Below are positions 43,632-52,500 of a stretch of DNA of 64,000 nucleotides, one piece after another. Position 1 is the stretch's first letter; the number at the start of each line of letters is the position of its first letter. The stretch comes from Lysobacterales bacterium (GTDB lineage: Bacteria; Pseudomonadota; Gammaproteobacteria; Xanthomonadales; Rhodanobacteraceae). The translations under genes were made by a program, and so were the position numbers. The DNA is taken from the NCBI GenBank assembly GCA_021324945.1, contig JAJPID010000052.1:1-64000 (forward strand), written 5' to 3'. The notes under the pieces were generated by a model. It had not been told where the DNA came from. It made no database searches and saw only the letters and a list, made by a program, of their open reading frames with translations.

Positions 43632-44528
43632 TCAACCGCTGGTATGCAATTCATCCCCGCGCATGAACTGCCAAGTGCGGGTGATGTACAGCTCGTCGAT
43701 CTTGTCCTTGCTCTCGTCGCGGCCGTGTGGAATCGGCGGGAAAGGTGCGGACAGATGCACGATGCGGATCGCGGCGTCGTCCAGCACCTTGTGGCCGGAA
43801 CTCTGGATGACATCGATGCTCTTGATGCGGCCGTCGCGCGCCAGCCCTACCGTCAGCACCAGTTGGCCGTGCAACTGCCGTCGGCGCGCTTCATCGGGAT
43901 AATTGAGATTGCCGATGCGCTCGATGCGGTTCACCCACGCTTTCATGTACGCCGCATAGGCGTATTCACGCGTGTTCGCGGAGATGAATTTCTTGCGCGG
44001 GCGCTTGGCGTACGCCTGCTCTTCTTCGCGGACTTCTTGCGCGAGCCTAGCCATTTCCATTTGGTGGTCGATCGGCGTCGTCGATTGCCGCGGTGCGGTT
44101 TGCGTCTGCTCGCGACGCTCCGGCACGCGCGCGACCTGCCGATCAGCCGTCGCGTTTGCGGACAAGAGGCGCGGGGCGCTGGCGACGCTCGGCGCGGGCG
44201 CGGCCGGCTGCAGCGGCTGGGGCGCGATGCCTTGTGTGTCGGTGGGTAAGGGCCCAGAGAACTGCGCGCTCGGCCGGCGTGCGGCATCGCTATCGCCGCC
44301 GCCGGTGTTGTTGGCTTGCGCCAGGAAATCCGCCTTGTCCGGTGTCTGCGCATCGGCGGTGTTCAACAGCGTGACGTCCAGCGCCGGCAGGCTGGGTTTG
44401 GGTTTTGCGAATTCAAAACCGATCCCGAGGATCAGTATCGCGTGCACGATGATCGAAAAGAACAGCGTGACGCCGAGGCGGTCGGCGCCCCCTGGTGTTT
44501 GCGGCATCGGGGCGGCCATTGCGTTCAC
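43632..44528 (-). CDS. TonB-like energy transducer
   Basis: A 298-residue protein with one N-terminal membrane helix (LGVTLFFSIIVHAILILGIGF), a long Pro/Ala/Gln-rich periplasmic linker (about 55-190) and a C-terminal TonB domain (NLNYPDEARRRQLHGQLVLTVGLARDGRI). TonB couples the proton motive force to outer-membrane receptors. The GTG at 44528 overlaps the gshB stop (GTGA); ATG 44519 is the alternative. No exbB/exbD are adjacent. Confidence 0.88.
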   Translation of the reverse strand: MNAMAAPMPQTPGGADRLGVTLFFSIIVHAILILGIGFEFAKPKPSLPALDVTLLNTADAQTPDKADFLAQANNTGGGDSDAARRPSAQFSGPLPTDTQGIAPQPLQPAAPAPSVASAPRLLSANATADRQVARVPERREQTQTAPRQSTTPIDHQMEMARLAQEVREEEQAYAKRPRKKFISANTREYAYAAYMKAWVNRIERIGNLNYPDEARRRQLHGQLVLTVGLARDGRIKSIDVIQSSGHKVLDDAAIRIVHLSAPFPPIPHGRDESKDKIDELYITRTWQFMRGDELHTSG

Positions 44529-45508
44529 GCGCGCAGCGTCCGAGTCCCGAGTCCCGAATTCCGGGTTGCGCACGCTTCGATCGCATCGAACACCTTGCCT
44601 GCGATGTTCAAACCGTAAATCGCATCCAGTTCGCGCAGGCAGGTGGGCGAGGTCACGTTCACTTCCGTGAGGAAATCGCCGATCACGTCCAGGCCGACGA
44701 AGAGCATGCCGCGGCGCGTCAGTTCCGGCCCCACTTGCGCCGCAATCCAGCGGTCGCGTTCGGAGAGCGGGACGCCCTCGCCGCGGCCGCCGGCGGCCAG
44801 ATTGCCGCGGAAGTCGCCGCCTTGCGGAATGCGCGCCAGCGCGTAAGGCACGGGTTCGCCGTCCACCAGCAGGATGCGCTTGTCGCCCGCACTGATTTGC
44901 GGGATGAATTTCTGGGCCATCGCGAAACGCTGGTCATCGCCGACCAGAGTTTCCAGGATCGCGTTGTGATTGGGATCGTCGCCGGCCGAACGGAAGATGC
45001 CGCGGCCGCCCATGCCGTCCAGCGGTTTCAGCACCACCTGCCCGTGCTCGCGCGCGAAGCGGCGCAGTTCCGAGCGTTCGCGCGCCACCAATGTCGGTGC
45101 GCAGCATTGCGGAAACCACTGTGCGGCCAGTTTCTCGTTGAAGTCGCGCAGGCCCTGTGGCGCGTTCACGACCAGAGCGCCCTCGCGCGCGGCCAGGTCC
45201 AGCACCTGCGTGTCGTAGAGGAACTGTGCATCGAACGGTGGGTCCTTGCGGGCCAGGATCAGGTCCGCCTCGGCCATAGGCTGCCAGTGCGCTTGGCCCA
45301 GTTCGAACCAGCCGTGCGGGTGGTCCTTCACCTTCAGCGGCGCCATCCGCCCCCAAGCGCGGCCGTCGCGCACGGCGAGGTCGCGTTGCTCCATGTATAG
45401 CAAGGCATGGCCGCGCCGCTGCGCCTCCAGCAGCAGCGCCAGCGTGGTGTCCTTTTTCGGCTTGATCGTGCCGATGGGGTCCATCAGCACCGCGGTGGTG
45501 GTCGGCAT
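44525..45508 (-). CDS. gshB: glutathione synthetase
   Basis: A 327-residue ATP-grasp ligase joining gamma-glutamylcysteine and glycine. It opens AVLMDPIGTIKPKKDTTLALLLEAQRRG, and has VVLKPLDGMGGRGIFR, GGDFRGNLAAGG and NVTSPTCLRE, all typical. Start ATG 45508. Divergent from pilG, as in Pseudomonas and Xanthomonas. Confidence 0.96.
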   Translation of the reverse strand: MPTTTAVLMDPIGTIKPKKDTTLALLLEAQRRGHALLYMEQRDLAVRDGRAWGRMAPLKVKDHPHGWFELGQAHWQPMAEADLILARKDPPFDAQFLYDTQVLDLAAREGALVVNAPQGLRDFNEKLAAQWFPQCCAPTLVARERSELRRFAREHGQVVLKPLDGMGGRGIFRSAGDDPNHNAILETLVGDDQRFAMAQKFIPQISAGDKRILLVDGEPVPYALARIPQGGDFRGNLAAGGRGEGVPLSERDRWIAAQVGPELTRRGMLFVGLDVIGDFLTEVNVTSPTCLRELDAIYGLNIAGKVFDAIEACATRNSGLGTRTLRA

Positions 45509-45666
45509 CGGCGGCTCGGATCGGCGAGGGCACGAATCTTCGCACACCACCGCGCTCGCAAAAGCGTAGTCTTTCACGTTGACGCGCGGGGTTTGCGTAT
45601 CATGGATGCGCGGCACGTATATTGCATCGACTGATCGCCGGTTTTCGTGGGTGGCGGGGACGTGAA

Positions 45667-46074
45667 GTGAACGACATTGCGAATCATGGCAGTCTGGTCG
45701 GGCTGAAGGTGATGGTCATCGACGACTCGAAGACCATCCGCCGCACCGCCGAGACCCTGCTGAAAAAGGAAGGCGCCGAGGTTTCCACCGCGGTGGACGG
45801 CTTCGAGGCGTTGTCCAAAATCAGCGACCTCAAGCCGGACATCATTTTCGTGGACATCATGATGCCGCGGCTGGACGGCTATCAGACCTGTGCGCTGATC
45901 AAGAACAACCGCGCCTTCCGCGCCACGCCCGTAATCATGCTGTCCTCCAAGGACGGCCTGTTCGACAAGGCGCGCGGACGCATCGTCGGCTCCGAGCAGT
46001 ACCTCACCAAGCCGTTCACGCGCGAGGAATTGCTGAGCGCGATCCGGCGTCACGTTGAAACACTCAAGACCTGA
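45667..46074 (+). CDS. pilG: twitching motility response regulator PilG
   Basis: A 135-residue single-domain receiver: VMVIDDSKTIRRTAETLL, phosphoacceptor in IIFVDIMMPRLDGYQ, switch lysine in YLTKPF. PilG is the CheY-like output of the Pil-Chp system acting on pilus extension. I start at GTG 45667, which has GGGGA upstream and gives the length of known PilG proteins; the frame extends upstream without homology. Confidence 0.93.
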   Translation: MNDIANHGSLVGLKVMVIDDSKTIRRTAETLLKKEGAEVSTAVDGFEALSKISDLKPDIIFVDIMMPRLDGYQTCALIKNNRAFRATPVIMLSSKDGLFDKARGRIVGSEQYLTKPFTREELLSAIRRHVETLKT

Positions 46075-46109
46075 TCATCTGCCGCACAGAGGCGGCTTAT
46101 GGGGAATGC

Positions 46110-46481
46110 ATGGCTCACATCCTGATCATCGACGACTCGCCCACTGACGTGAAGGTGCTCACCACCGCGTTGGAGAAGGCGGGACACAAGGTCACTGCGC
46201 TGGGAGACGCAGAGGCGGGCATCGCCGCGGTCAAGCGCGAAAAACCTGACCTCGTGCTGATGGACGTGATCATGCCCGGCATGAACGGATTCCAGGCCAC
46301 GCGCACGCTGTCCAAAGACCCGGAGACCAGTTCCATTCCGGTGGTGATCGTCACCACCAAGACGATGGAAACTGATCGCATGTGGGGCCTGCGTCAGGGC
46401 GCGCGCGATTTCCTGACCAAGCCGGTCAGCGAAAAGGATCTGCTGGCGCACGTCAACAAATTGCTGCCGAGCGCAGCGTGA
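46110..46481 (+). CDS. pilH: twitching motility response regulator PilH
   Basis: A 123-residue CheY-like receiver: ILIIDDSPTDVKVLTTALE, phosphoacceptor in LVLMDVIMPGMNGFQ, switch lysine in FLTKPV. PilH modulates phosphate flow from ChpA and pilus retraction. 35 bases after pilG. Confidence 0.93.
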   Translation: MAHILIIDDSPTDVKVLTTALEKAGHKVTALGDAEAGIAAVKREKPDLVLMDVIMPGMNGFQATRTLSKDPETSSIPVVIVTTKTMETDRMWGLRQGARDFLTKPVSEKDLLAHVNKLLPSAA

Positions 46482-46496
46482 TCCACGATTGACGAC

Positions 46497-47219
46497 ATGG
46501 CAAAGAAGCGCGCCAAGAAGCCAGCCCACCGCTTCCGCCCGGAAGGGCGCGATGCGCTGACCGCTGTGCAGGAGGGCCCGGTTGAGCAGCCGAAGGCCGC
46601 GCAGGAAACAGAAGTGGAAGCGATGGAAGAAACATCCGTCGCGGAACACGCGCGGGAAGCCGCGCCGCCGCGCCCACCGCGTCCGCTGCTCAACAGTTTC
46701 GAGGCGCTGGTCGATTACGAACGGCGTTCGCTCTCACATGTCGCCGGCGTGCCGGAGCAGATCGAGGCGCCGGGCCTGTGGCGCGGCATCGGGTTCCGCG
46801 TCGGTGAGCGCCTGTTCGTCAGCAGCATCCACGAGGTCAACGAAATCCTGGGCATGCCCGCGAACGTGACGCCGGTTCCGGCCACGCGCAACTGGCTGCT
46901 GGGCGTGGCCAACGTGCGCGGCAATTTGATCGCGCTGGTGGATCTCAAACATTTTCTGCTGGATCAACGCACACACGTGTCCGACCGCACGCGCGTGCTG
47001 TGGGTGAAGCAACAAGGTGGCGGGGTGGGTTTGCTGGTGGACGAAGTGCTCGGCCAGCGCAACCTCACGGACGAACAGCGCGTGGATGCCGAAGGCGAAG
47101 GCGACGAGCGACTGGCGCGCTTCGTCACCGAGAACGTCACGCTGGGCGGTACGCGATTGGGCATGTTCAGCATGGTCGAACTGACCCGCGCGAGCGATTT
47201 CCAGCAGACGGCGGTTTGA
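46497..47219 (+). CDS. pilI: CheW-like adaptor PilI with long N-terminal tail
   Basis: A 240-residue CheW-domain protein: domain about 90-235 (GIGFRVGERLFVSSIHEVNEIL ... NWLLGVANVRGNLIALVDL). The first about 65 residues are a charged, probably disordered tail, longer than in Pseudomonas PilI (178 residues in total). It bridges the receptor PilJ and the kinase ChpA. A good terminator follows, so pilG-pilH-pilI may be one unit and pilJ-chpA another. Confidence 0.9.
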   Translation: MAKKRAKKPAHRFRPEGRDALTAVQEGPVEQPKAAQETEVEAMEETSVAEHAREAAPPRPPRPLLNSFEALVDYERRSLSHVAGVPEQIEAPGLWRGIGFRVGERLFVSSIHEVNEILGMPANVTPVPATRNWLLGVANVRGNLIALVDLKHFLLDQRTHVSDRTRVLWVKQQGGGVGLLVDEVLGQRNLTDEQRVDAEGEGDERLARFVTENVTLGGTRLGMFSMVELTRASDFQQTAV

Positions 47220-47221
47220 TT

Positions 47222-47254
47222 GGCACGGACGAGATTGTTCGTGCCGGTTTTTTT
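47222..47254 (+). terminator. rho-independent terminator after pilI
   Basis: GGCACGGAC (47222-47230) pairs with GTTCGTGCC (47237-47245) with one G-T wobble and a 6-base loop; GG and then seven T (47248-47254) follow. It starts 3 bases after the pilI stop. Confidence 0.88.
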
Positions 47255-47258
47255 AAGC

Positions 47259-47320
47259 CCCCTTGAGTCAAGGGGCAATCAAATGCGAACAGCAGGACTG
47301 TGAGCATTTGATGGGGGTTG
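47259..47320. repeat. two adjacent hairpins upstream of pilJ
   Basis: CCCCTTGA (47259-47266) pairs with TCAAGGGG (47268-47275), an almost perfect palindrome. ATCAAATGC (47278-47286) pairs with GCATTTGAT (47304-47312). They lie in the 175-base gap before pilJ. The first resembles the palindromes at 5351 and 5420. Confidence 0.55.
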
Positions 47321-47394
47321 TGGGATGCGGAAGTCACGAGCGAAGCCGGGCCTCCTGTCAAACGAATTGGGCATTGAAGCGGTGAGGTAACAAC

Positions 47395-49407
47395 ATGAGC
47401 GCGATTTCAACAGCAGCACGCGGGCGCAACACGGCCCAGACTTGGCTGATCGTCCTGCTGGTGGCGGCGATCGTCATCGCCGGTCTGGACTTCGCCTTGC
47501 TCAACATCCGCAACAGCGACGACCGCAAGGCCGCCGCGTTGACCACGACGATCCAGGTGGACTCGCAGCTGGTGGCGAAGTTCGCGATCGAATCCGCGGG
47601 CGGCAACATCAATTCCTTCCAGGAACTGGAAAGCACGCGCAACGAGATCGACGCCGCGGTCAAGCATTTGAACAGCGGCGATCCGACCACCGGCATGCCT
47701 GCCTACGGCAGCGCGCTCGGCATGGGCGGCGTGATGGGCGACTTGAACAAGTCGTGGACGCGTCTGAACGGCGACCTCGGCAAGATCGTCGCCAACAAGG
47801 ATTCCGTGCTCGATGCAGCGGGTCAGGCCGACACCTTCACGCAGAAGATGCCGCTGCTGAACTCGCGCATCAACGAAGTGGTGAACATTCTGCAGCAGCG
47901 CGGTTCCACCGCGCAGATCTACGACGCCTCGCAGCAGATGGTGCTGGGCGACCGCCTGATCCGCCGCGTCGGCGACGTGCTGCAAGGCGGCGAGAACTCC
48001 ACCGCCGCGGCCGACGGTCTGGCACGCGACTCGGCGACTTACACCAGCGTGTTGACGCAACTTGCTGCCGGCGCACCGCCCGAAGGCAAGCAGATTCTTT
48101 CAGACGTGCAGAAGACCTGGTCGCAACTCGACGCGCCGGTGCACAAGCTGATTGCGGCCGCGCCGACCATCGTGGCGGTGAAGGATGCGGCCAATCAGGC
48201 TTCGCTGGATTCCGGCGACGTGCTTGCCAAAGCCAAGAACGTGGCTGACCAGCTCGGCAAGGTGCGTTCGGCGCCGACGTATTTCTGGGCGTTCCCCAAC
48301 GTCGCCATCGGCGTGCTGTGCGCGATCGCCGCGGTGGTGCTGGCCGTGCTGTTGGCCTTCAACTTCGTGGTGACAGAGCGCCGTCGTTCGGTGGAAAGCC
48401 GCAGCCTCAATGAACGCAACCAGCAGGCCATCATGCGCTTGCTGGATGAAATGGGATCGCTGGCCGAAGGCGACCTCACGGTGAAAGCAACGGTGACGGA
48501 AGACATCACCGGCGCGATCGCGGACTCGGTGAACTTCGCGGTGGAAGCGCTGCGTTCTCTGGTGACCACGATCAACGAGACGGCCGTGCAGGTGTCGGCC
48601 GCCGCGCAGGAAACGCAGGCGACCGCTATGCATCTGGCCGAAGCCGCGCAGCATCAAGCGCAGCAGATCACCAGCGCGTCCGCAAAGATCAACGAAATGG
48701 CGGTGTCCATCGATCAGGTATCGAAAAATTCCGCCGACAGCGCCGAGGTGGCGCAGCGCTCGGTGCAGATCGCGTCGAATGGCGCGGCCATCGTGCGGCA
48801 GACGATCAGCGGCATGGACTCGATTCGCGAGCAGATCCAGGAAACGTCCAAGCGCATCAAGCGCCTCGGCGAATCCTCGCAGGAAATCGGCTCGATCGTC
48901 GAACTGATCAACGACATCGCCGAGCAGACCAACATTCTGGCGTTGAACGCCGCCATTCAGGCCGCCTCGGCCGGCGAAGCAGGCCGCGGTTTCGCGGTGG
49001 TCGCGGACGAAGTGCAGCGACTGGCCGAACGCGCTTCGGGCGCCACCAAGCGAATCGAGACGCTGGTGCAGACGATTCAGTCCGATACCAACGAGGCGGT
49101 CAGCTCGATGGAACAGACCACCACCGAGGTGGTGAACGGCGCGCGCCTGGCCGAAGACGCCGGCACCGCATTGGGCGAAATCGAGACGGTGTCGAACAAC
49201 CTCGCCGGATTGATTCAAGGCATTTCGAGTGCGGCGAAACAACAGTCCGCGGCGGCGACCAACATCACCTCGACCATGCACGTGATTCAGGAGATCACCG
49301 CGCAGACTTCGGTGGGCGCGAGCCAGACGGCCGAATCGATCGGCAACCTCGCCCAACTCGCGCAGGACCTGCGCCGCTCGGTGGCGGACTTCAAACTGCC
49401 AGCGTAA
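47395..49407 (+). CDS. pilJ: methyl-accepting chemotaxis receptor PilJ
   Basis: A 670-residue receptor with an N-terminal membrane helix (TWLIVLLVAAIVIAGLDFALL), a periplasmic sensor region of about 250 residues (two PilJ-like repeats), a second helix near 300-322 (AIGVLCAIAAVVLAVLLAF), HAMP and a long signalling coiled coil. The tip is EIGSIVELINDIAEQTNILALNAAIQAASAGEAGRGFAVVADEV (cited as the region near residues 498-542). It senses pilus or surface contact and drives ChpA. Confidence 0.95.
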   Translation: MSAISTAARGRNTAQTWLIVLLVAAIVIAGLDFALLNIRNSDDRKAAALTTTIQVDSQLVAKFAIESAGGNINSFQELESTRNEIDAAVKHLNSGDPTTGMPAYGSALGMGGVMGDLNKSWTRLNGDLGKIVANKDSVLDAAGQADTFTQKMPLLNSRINEVVNILQQRGSTAQIYDASQQMVLGDRLIRRVGDVLQGGENSTAAADGLARDSATYTSVLTQLAAGAPPEGKQILSDVQKTWSQLDAPVHKLIAAAPTIVAVKDAANQASLDSGDVLAKAKNVADQLGKVRSAPTYFWAFPNVAIGVLCAIAAVVLAVLLAFNFVVTERRRSVESRSLNERNQQAIMRLLDEMGSLAEGDLTVKATVTEDITGAIADSVNFAVEALRSLVTTINETAVQVSAAAQETQATAMHLAEAAQHQAQQITSASAKINEMAVSIDQVSKNSADSAEVAQRSVQIASNGAAIVRQTISGMDSIREQIQETSKRIKRLGESSQEIGSIVELINDIAEQTNILALNAAIQAASAGEAGRGFAVVADEVQRLAERASGATKRIETLVQTIQSDTNEAVSSMEQTTTEVVNGARLAEDAGTALGEIETVSNNLAGLIQGISSAAKQQSAAATNITSTMHVIQEITAQTSVGASQTAESIGNLAQLAQDLRRSVADFKLPA

Positions 49408-49430
49408 AAGATATTCAGCAATTCAAGAGA

Positions 49431-49579
49431 GATCCGGCCGGACCGGATCGCGGCACAGGGTTGTGCCGCATGCAAATCAAGCACACTCTTGTTTCGCGTG
49501 CTTGATCTGGCGAAGCCGAGTCCGGGCGTGCACCGGACTCGGCGTGCTCCGGCAGATCCTGGACGGATTTGACCGGAGC
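49431..49579 (+). repeat. four-hairpin structured element, copy 2, before chpA
   Basis: Stem I is 49450-49469 (GCGGCACA/TGTGCCGC), II 49476-49506 (ATCAAGCAC/GTGCTTGAT), III 49515-49543 (GCCGAGTCCGG/CCGGACTCGGC) and IV 49546-49579 (GCTCCGG/CCGGAGC with inner ATCC/GGAT). These match the element at 12142-12015 stem for stem. A further stem, GATCCGG/CCGGATC at 49431-49449, precedes them. The last stem ends 14 bases before the chpA ATG and on the same strand, so it could affect chpA translation. Confidence 0.8.
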
Positions 49580-49593
49580 CAAATGGAAAACCC

Positions 49594-52500
49594 ATGCAAC
49601 TCGAGAACGACAACGACTTCACCACGCTGGGCTGGGTCAAGCCGCAGATCGACGAGACCCTGCTGCAGGCACGGCAGGCGCTCGAGGCTTACGTCGAGGA
49701 CCCCGCCGACGCCAGCCTGATGCGCTTCTGCGCCACCTATCTGCATCAGGTGCAGGGCACGCTGCGCATGGTCGAGTTGCACGGCGCGGCGATGCTGGCC
49801 GAGGAGATGGAAGCGCTGGCGCAGGCGTTGCTGGATGGCCGTACGCCAAATCGCGACGAAGCCTACACCGCGCTGATGCGTGGTCTGGTGCAGTTGCCCG
49901 ATTATCTCGAACGCATGCAGGCCGGGCACAAGGACATTCCAATCGTCCTGCTGCCGCTGTTGAACGAATTACGCGCCGCGCACAGCGAAGCGCCGGTCGC
50001 CGAGAGTGCGTTGTTCGCGCCTGATCTGGATCGCGCGTTGCCGGCCGCTGCACCCGGCGCGCGTGCGGCGTTGCCGTTCGGCGATCTGCGTCAGCGCGTC
50101 GGCGCGGTGCGCACGCGTTTTCAGGCCGCATTCGCGGCGTGGCTGCGCGGGCAATCCGGCGAAGCCGCGCGCATGCGTGAAGCACTGGAACAACTCGGCG
50201 CGCTCTGCCATGAACTCGCCGCGCGGCGCTTGTGGTGGATCGCCAGTGGTGTGCTGGACGCCGTGCAGAATGGCAAACTGGATTCGCGCGCCGACGCGGT
50301 GCGTACGCAATTCGCGCGGGTCGATCGCGCGATCCGCAGCCTGCAGGACGAAGGCGAAATCGCGCTGGACGACGACGAGTCGCGCGATCTTTCGCGTTCG
50401 CTGCTGTATCTTTTGTCGCAGGCGCAAGCCGGCGCGCCGCTTTCAGACGCGGTGCGCGCGAACTACTCGCTCGATGCGCTGCTGCCGACCGACGATGAAC
50501 TGGAACACGCGCGCGGCTCGATGAGCGGCCGCAACCGCGCGCTGCTGGATACCGTTTCGCAGGCGCTGAAGGAAGACTTGCTGCGCGTCAAGGAAGCACT
50601 GGATATCTTCCTGCGCCGCGAAGACCGCGATGCCGCCGAACTTGCACCGCACGTGGAAACGCTGCGTCGCGTCGGGGACACATTGGGAATGCTGGGCCTG
50701 GGCGTGCCGCGTCGCGTGGTCGGCGAGCAGCGCGAAATCCTGGAAGCGGTCACGCACGGTTCGCGTCCGGCCGAAGAAGAAACGCTGATGGACGTCGCCG
50801 GCGCGCTGTTGTTCGTCGATGCTTCGCTCGACGATCATATCGAACGGATTGGTGCGCGCGCGCAGGCGGAAAGCGCCACGGACGAGGCGCTGCCGCGCGC
50901 CGAAGCGCGCAAGATCGTCGATGCGCTGATGCGCGAGGCGTCGACCAACCTGGCACGCGTGAAGGAAGACATCGTCGCCTTCATCGAATCGCCGTGGGCG
51001 CACGACCGCGTGATCGCGGTGCCGCGCCTGCTGGAAGAAGTCGCAGGCGCGCTGCGCATGCTGGACATGCATCGCCCGGCCGATCTGCTGGGCGGCATCG
51101 GCCGCTTCGTCGAGAACGAACTGGTCGCAGATCAGCGCATCCCGACCGCCGAACAAATGGACACGCTGGCCGATGCAATAGCCGGTGTGGAGTATTACCT
51201 CGAATCCGCGCGCGACTCGCGCGGTGGCGGCGAGAAGATTCTGGATGGCACGCAGCGCAGCCTCGTGGCGCTCGGCTACTGGCCGGTGCCGGTGAAACGC
51301 GAGCCCGCTGAAAGCGCCGAAGCGCCGGCACCGACCGCGGTCACGTTCACCACGCCGGATCTTTCCGAAGCGGTGAGCATCGCGCCCGGCGTGGATGTTT
51401 CCGATCTGATCGTCGGCAGCGCGCCCACTCACGCGTCCGACGCGCACGAACTCGCCGGGTTGAAATTCGCTGAAACCAAATCGCTGGCGGATACGCACGC
51501 GGGTGAAGACGGCGAGTGGATCGAAGTCGAGGAAGAGGTCGAGGAAGCGGTGCCGAGCGAAACCGCGGCGAGCTTCCAGGATGCAGCCGGTATCGACGAA
51601 GACATCCGCGAAGTGTTCGTGGAAGAAGTCGGCGAGGAAATCGCCAGCATCCGCGAGCACCTGCCTGCGTGGAAAGCCAATCCGGAAGATCTGGAAACGC
51701 TGAAGACCGTGCGGCGTTCGTTCCACACGCTGAAAGGTTCCGGCCGCTTGGTTGGCGCCGTCGCGTTGGGCGAATTTTCGTGGAAGATCGAGAACATGCT
51801 CAATCGCGTGCTCGACCGCACCATCCCGCCGGACGCGAATGCGCAGGCGGTGGTCGATCACGCGCTGGCGGCACTGCCGCAGCTGCACGCGGCGTTGAAG
51901 GGCGAAGGCGCGCCGAGCGCGCCGCTGGCGGCGATCATGCAAGCCGCCGACAAACTCGCCGCGGGCGAACCCGCGCGCGTGGAAGATTTCATACAGACCC
52001 GCAAAGTGCGCCAGCTGGTGCGCCGCTGGGTTCCGCGTCCGGCCGAAGCACAGGCCGTGCCGACCGCTGCGCTGGCGCAGGTTTCGGCGCTGCCGCCGGT
52101 CGATCCGATGCTGCTGGAAATCCTGCGCAGCGAAGTGGCGCAGCACCTCGGCACGATGCGCGACTACCTGGCGCAACCCGAGCCGCAGCCGATCGACGAT
52201 GCGATGGTGCGCGCCGCGCACACGCTGCACGGCGCGGTGGCGATGGTGGACATCCCGGTGCTGGCGGCCGTGCTGACGCCGCTGGAGCAATGGTTCAAAC
52301 GCCTGCGCGCGCAGCACGCAGCGCCGCACGCCGACGGCATCGCGGCACTGCGCGATTCGGTGGCGCTCACTGATCACGTGATCGCGCAGTTCGATTCTCC
52401 GCAACCGGAGGTACCGGACTCCACCGCGCTGGCGGAACGTCTGGCGGCATTGCGCGATGCGCTGCCGGAAGCGTCGCTCGCCGATGTGCTGCATTTGGAG

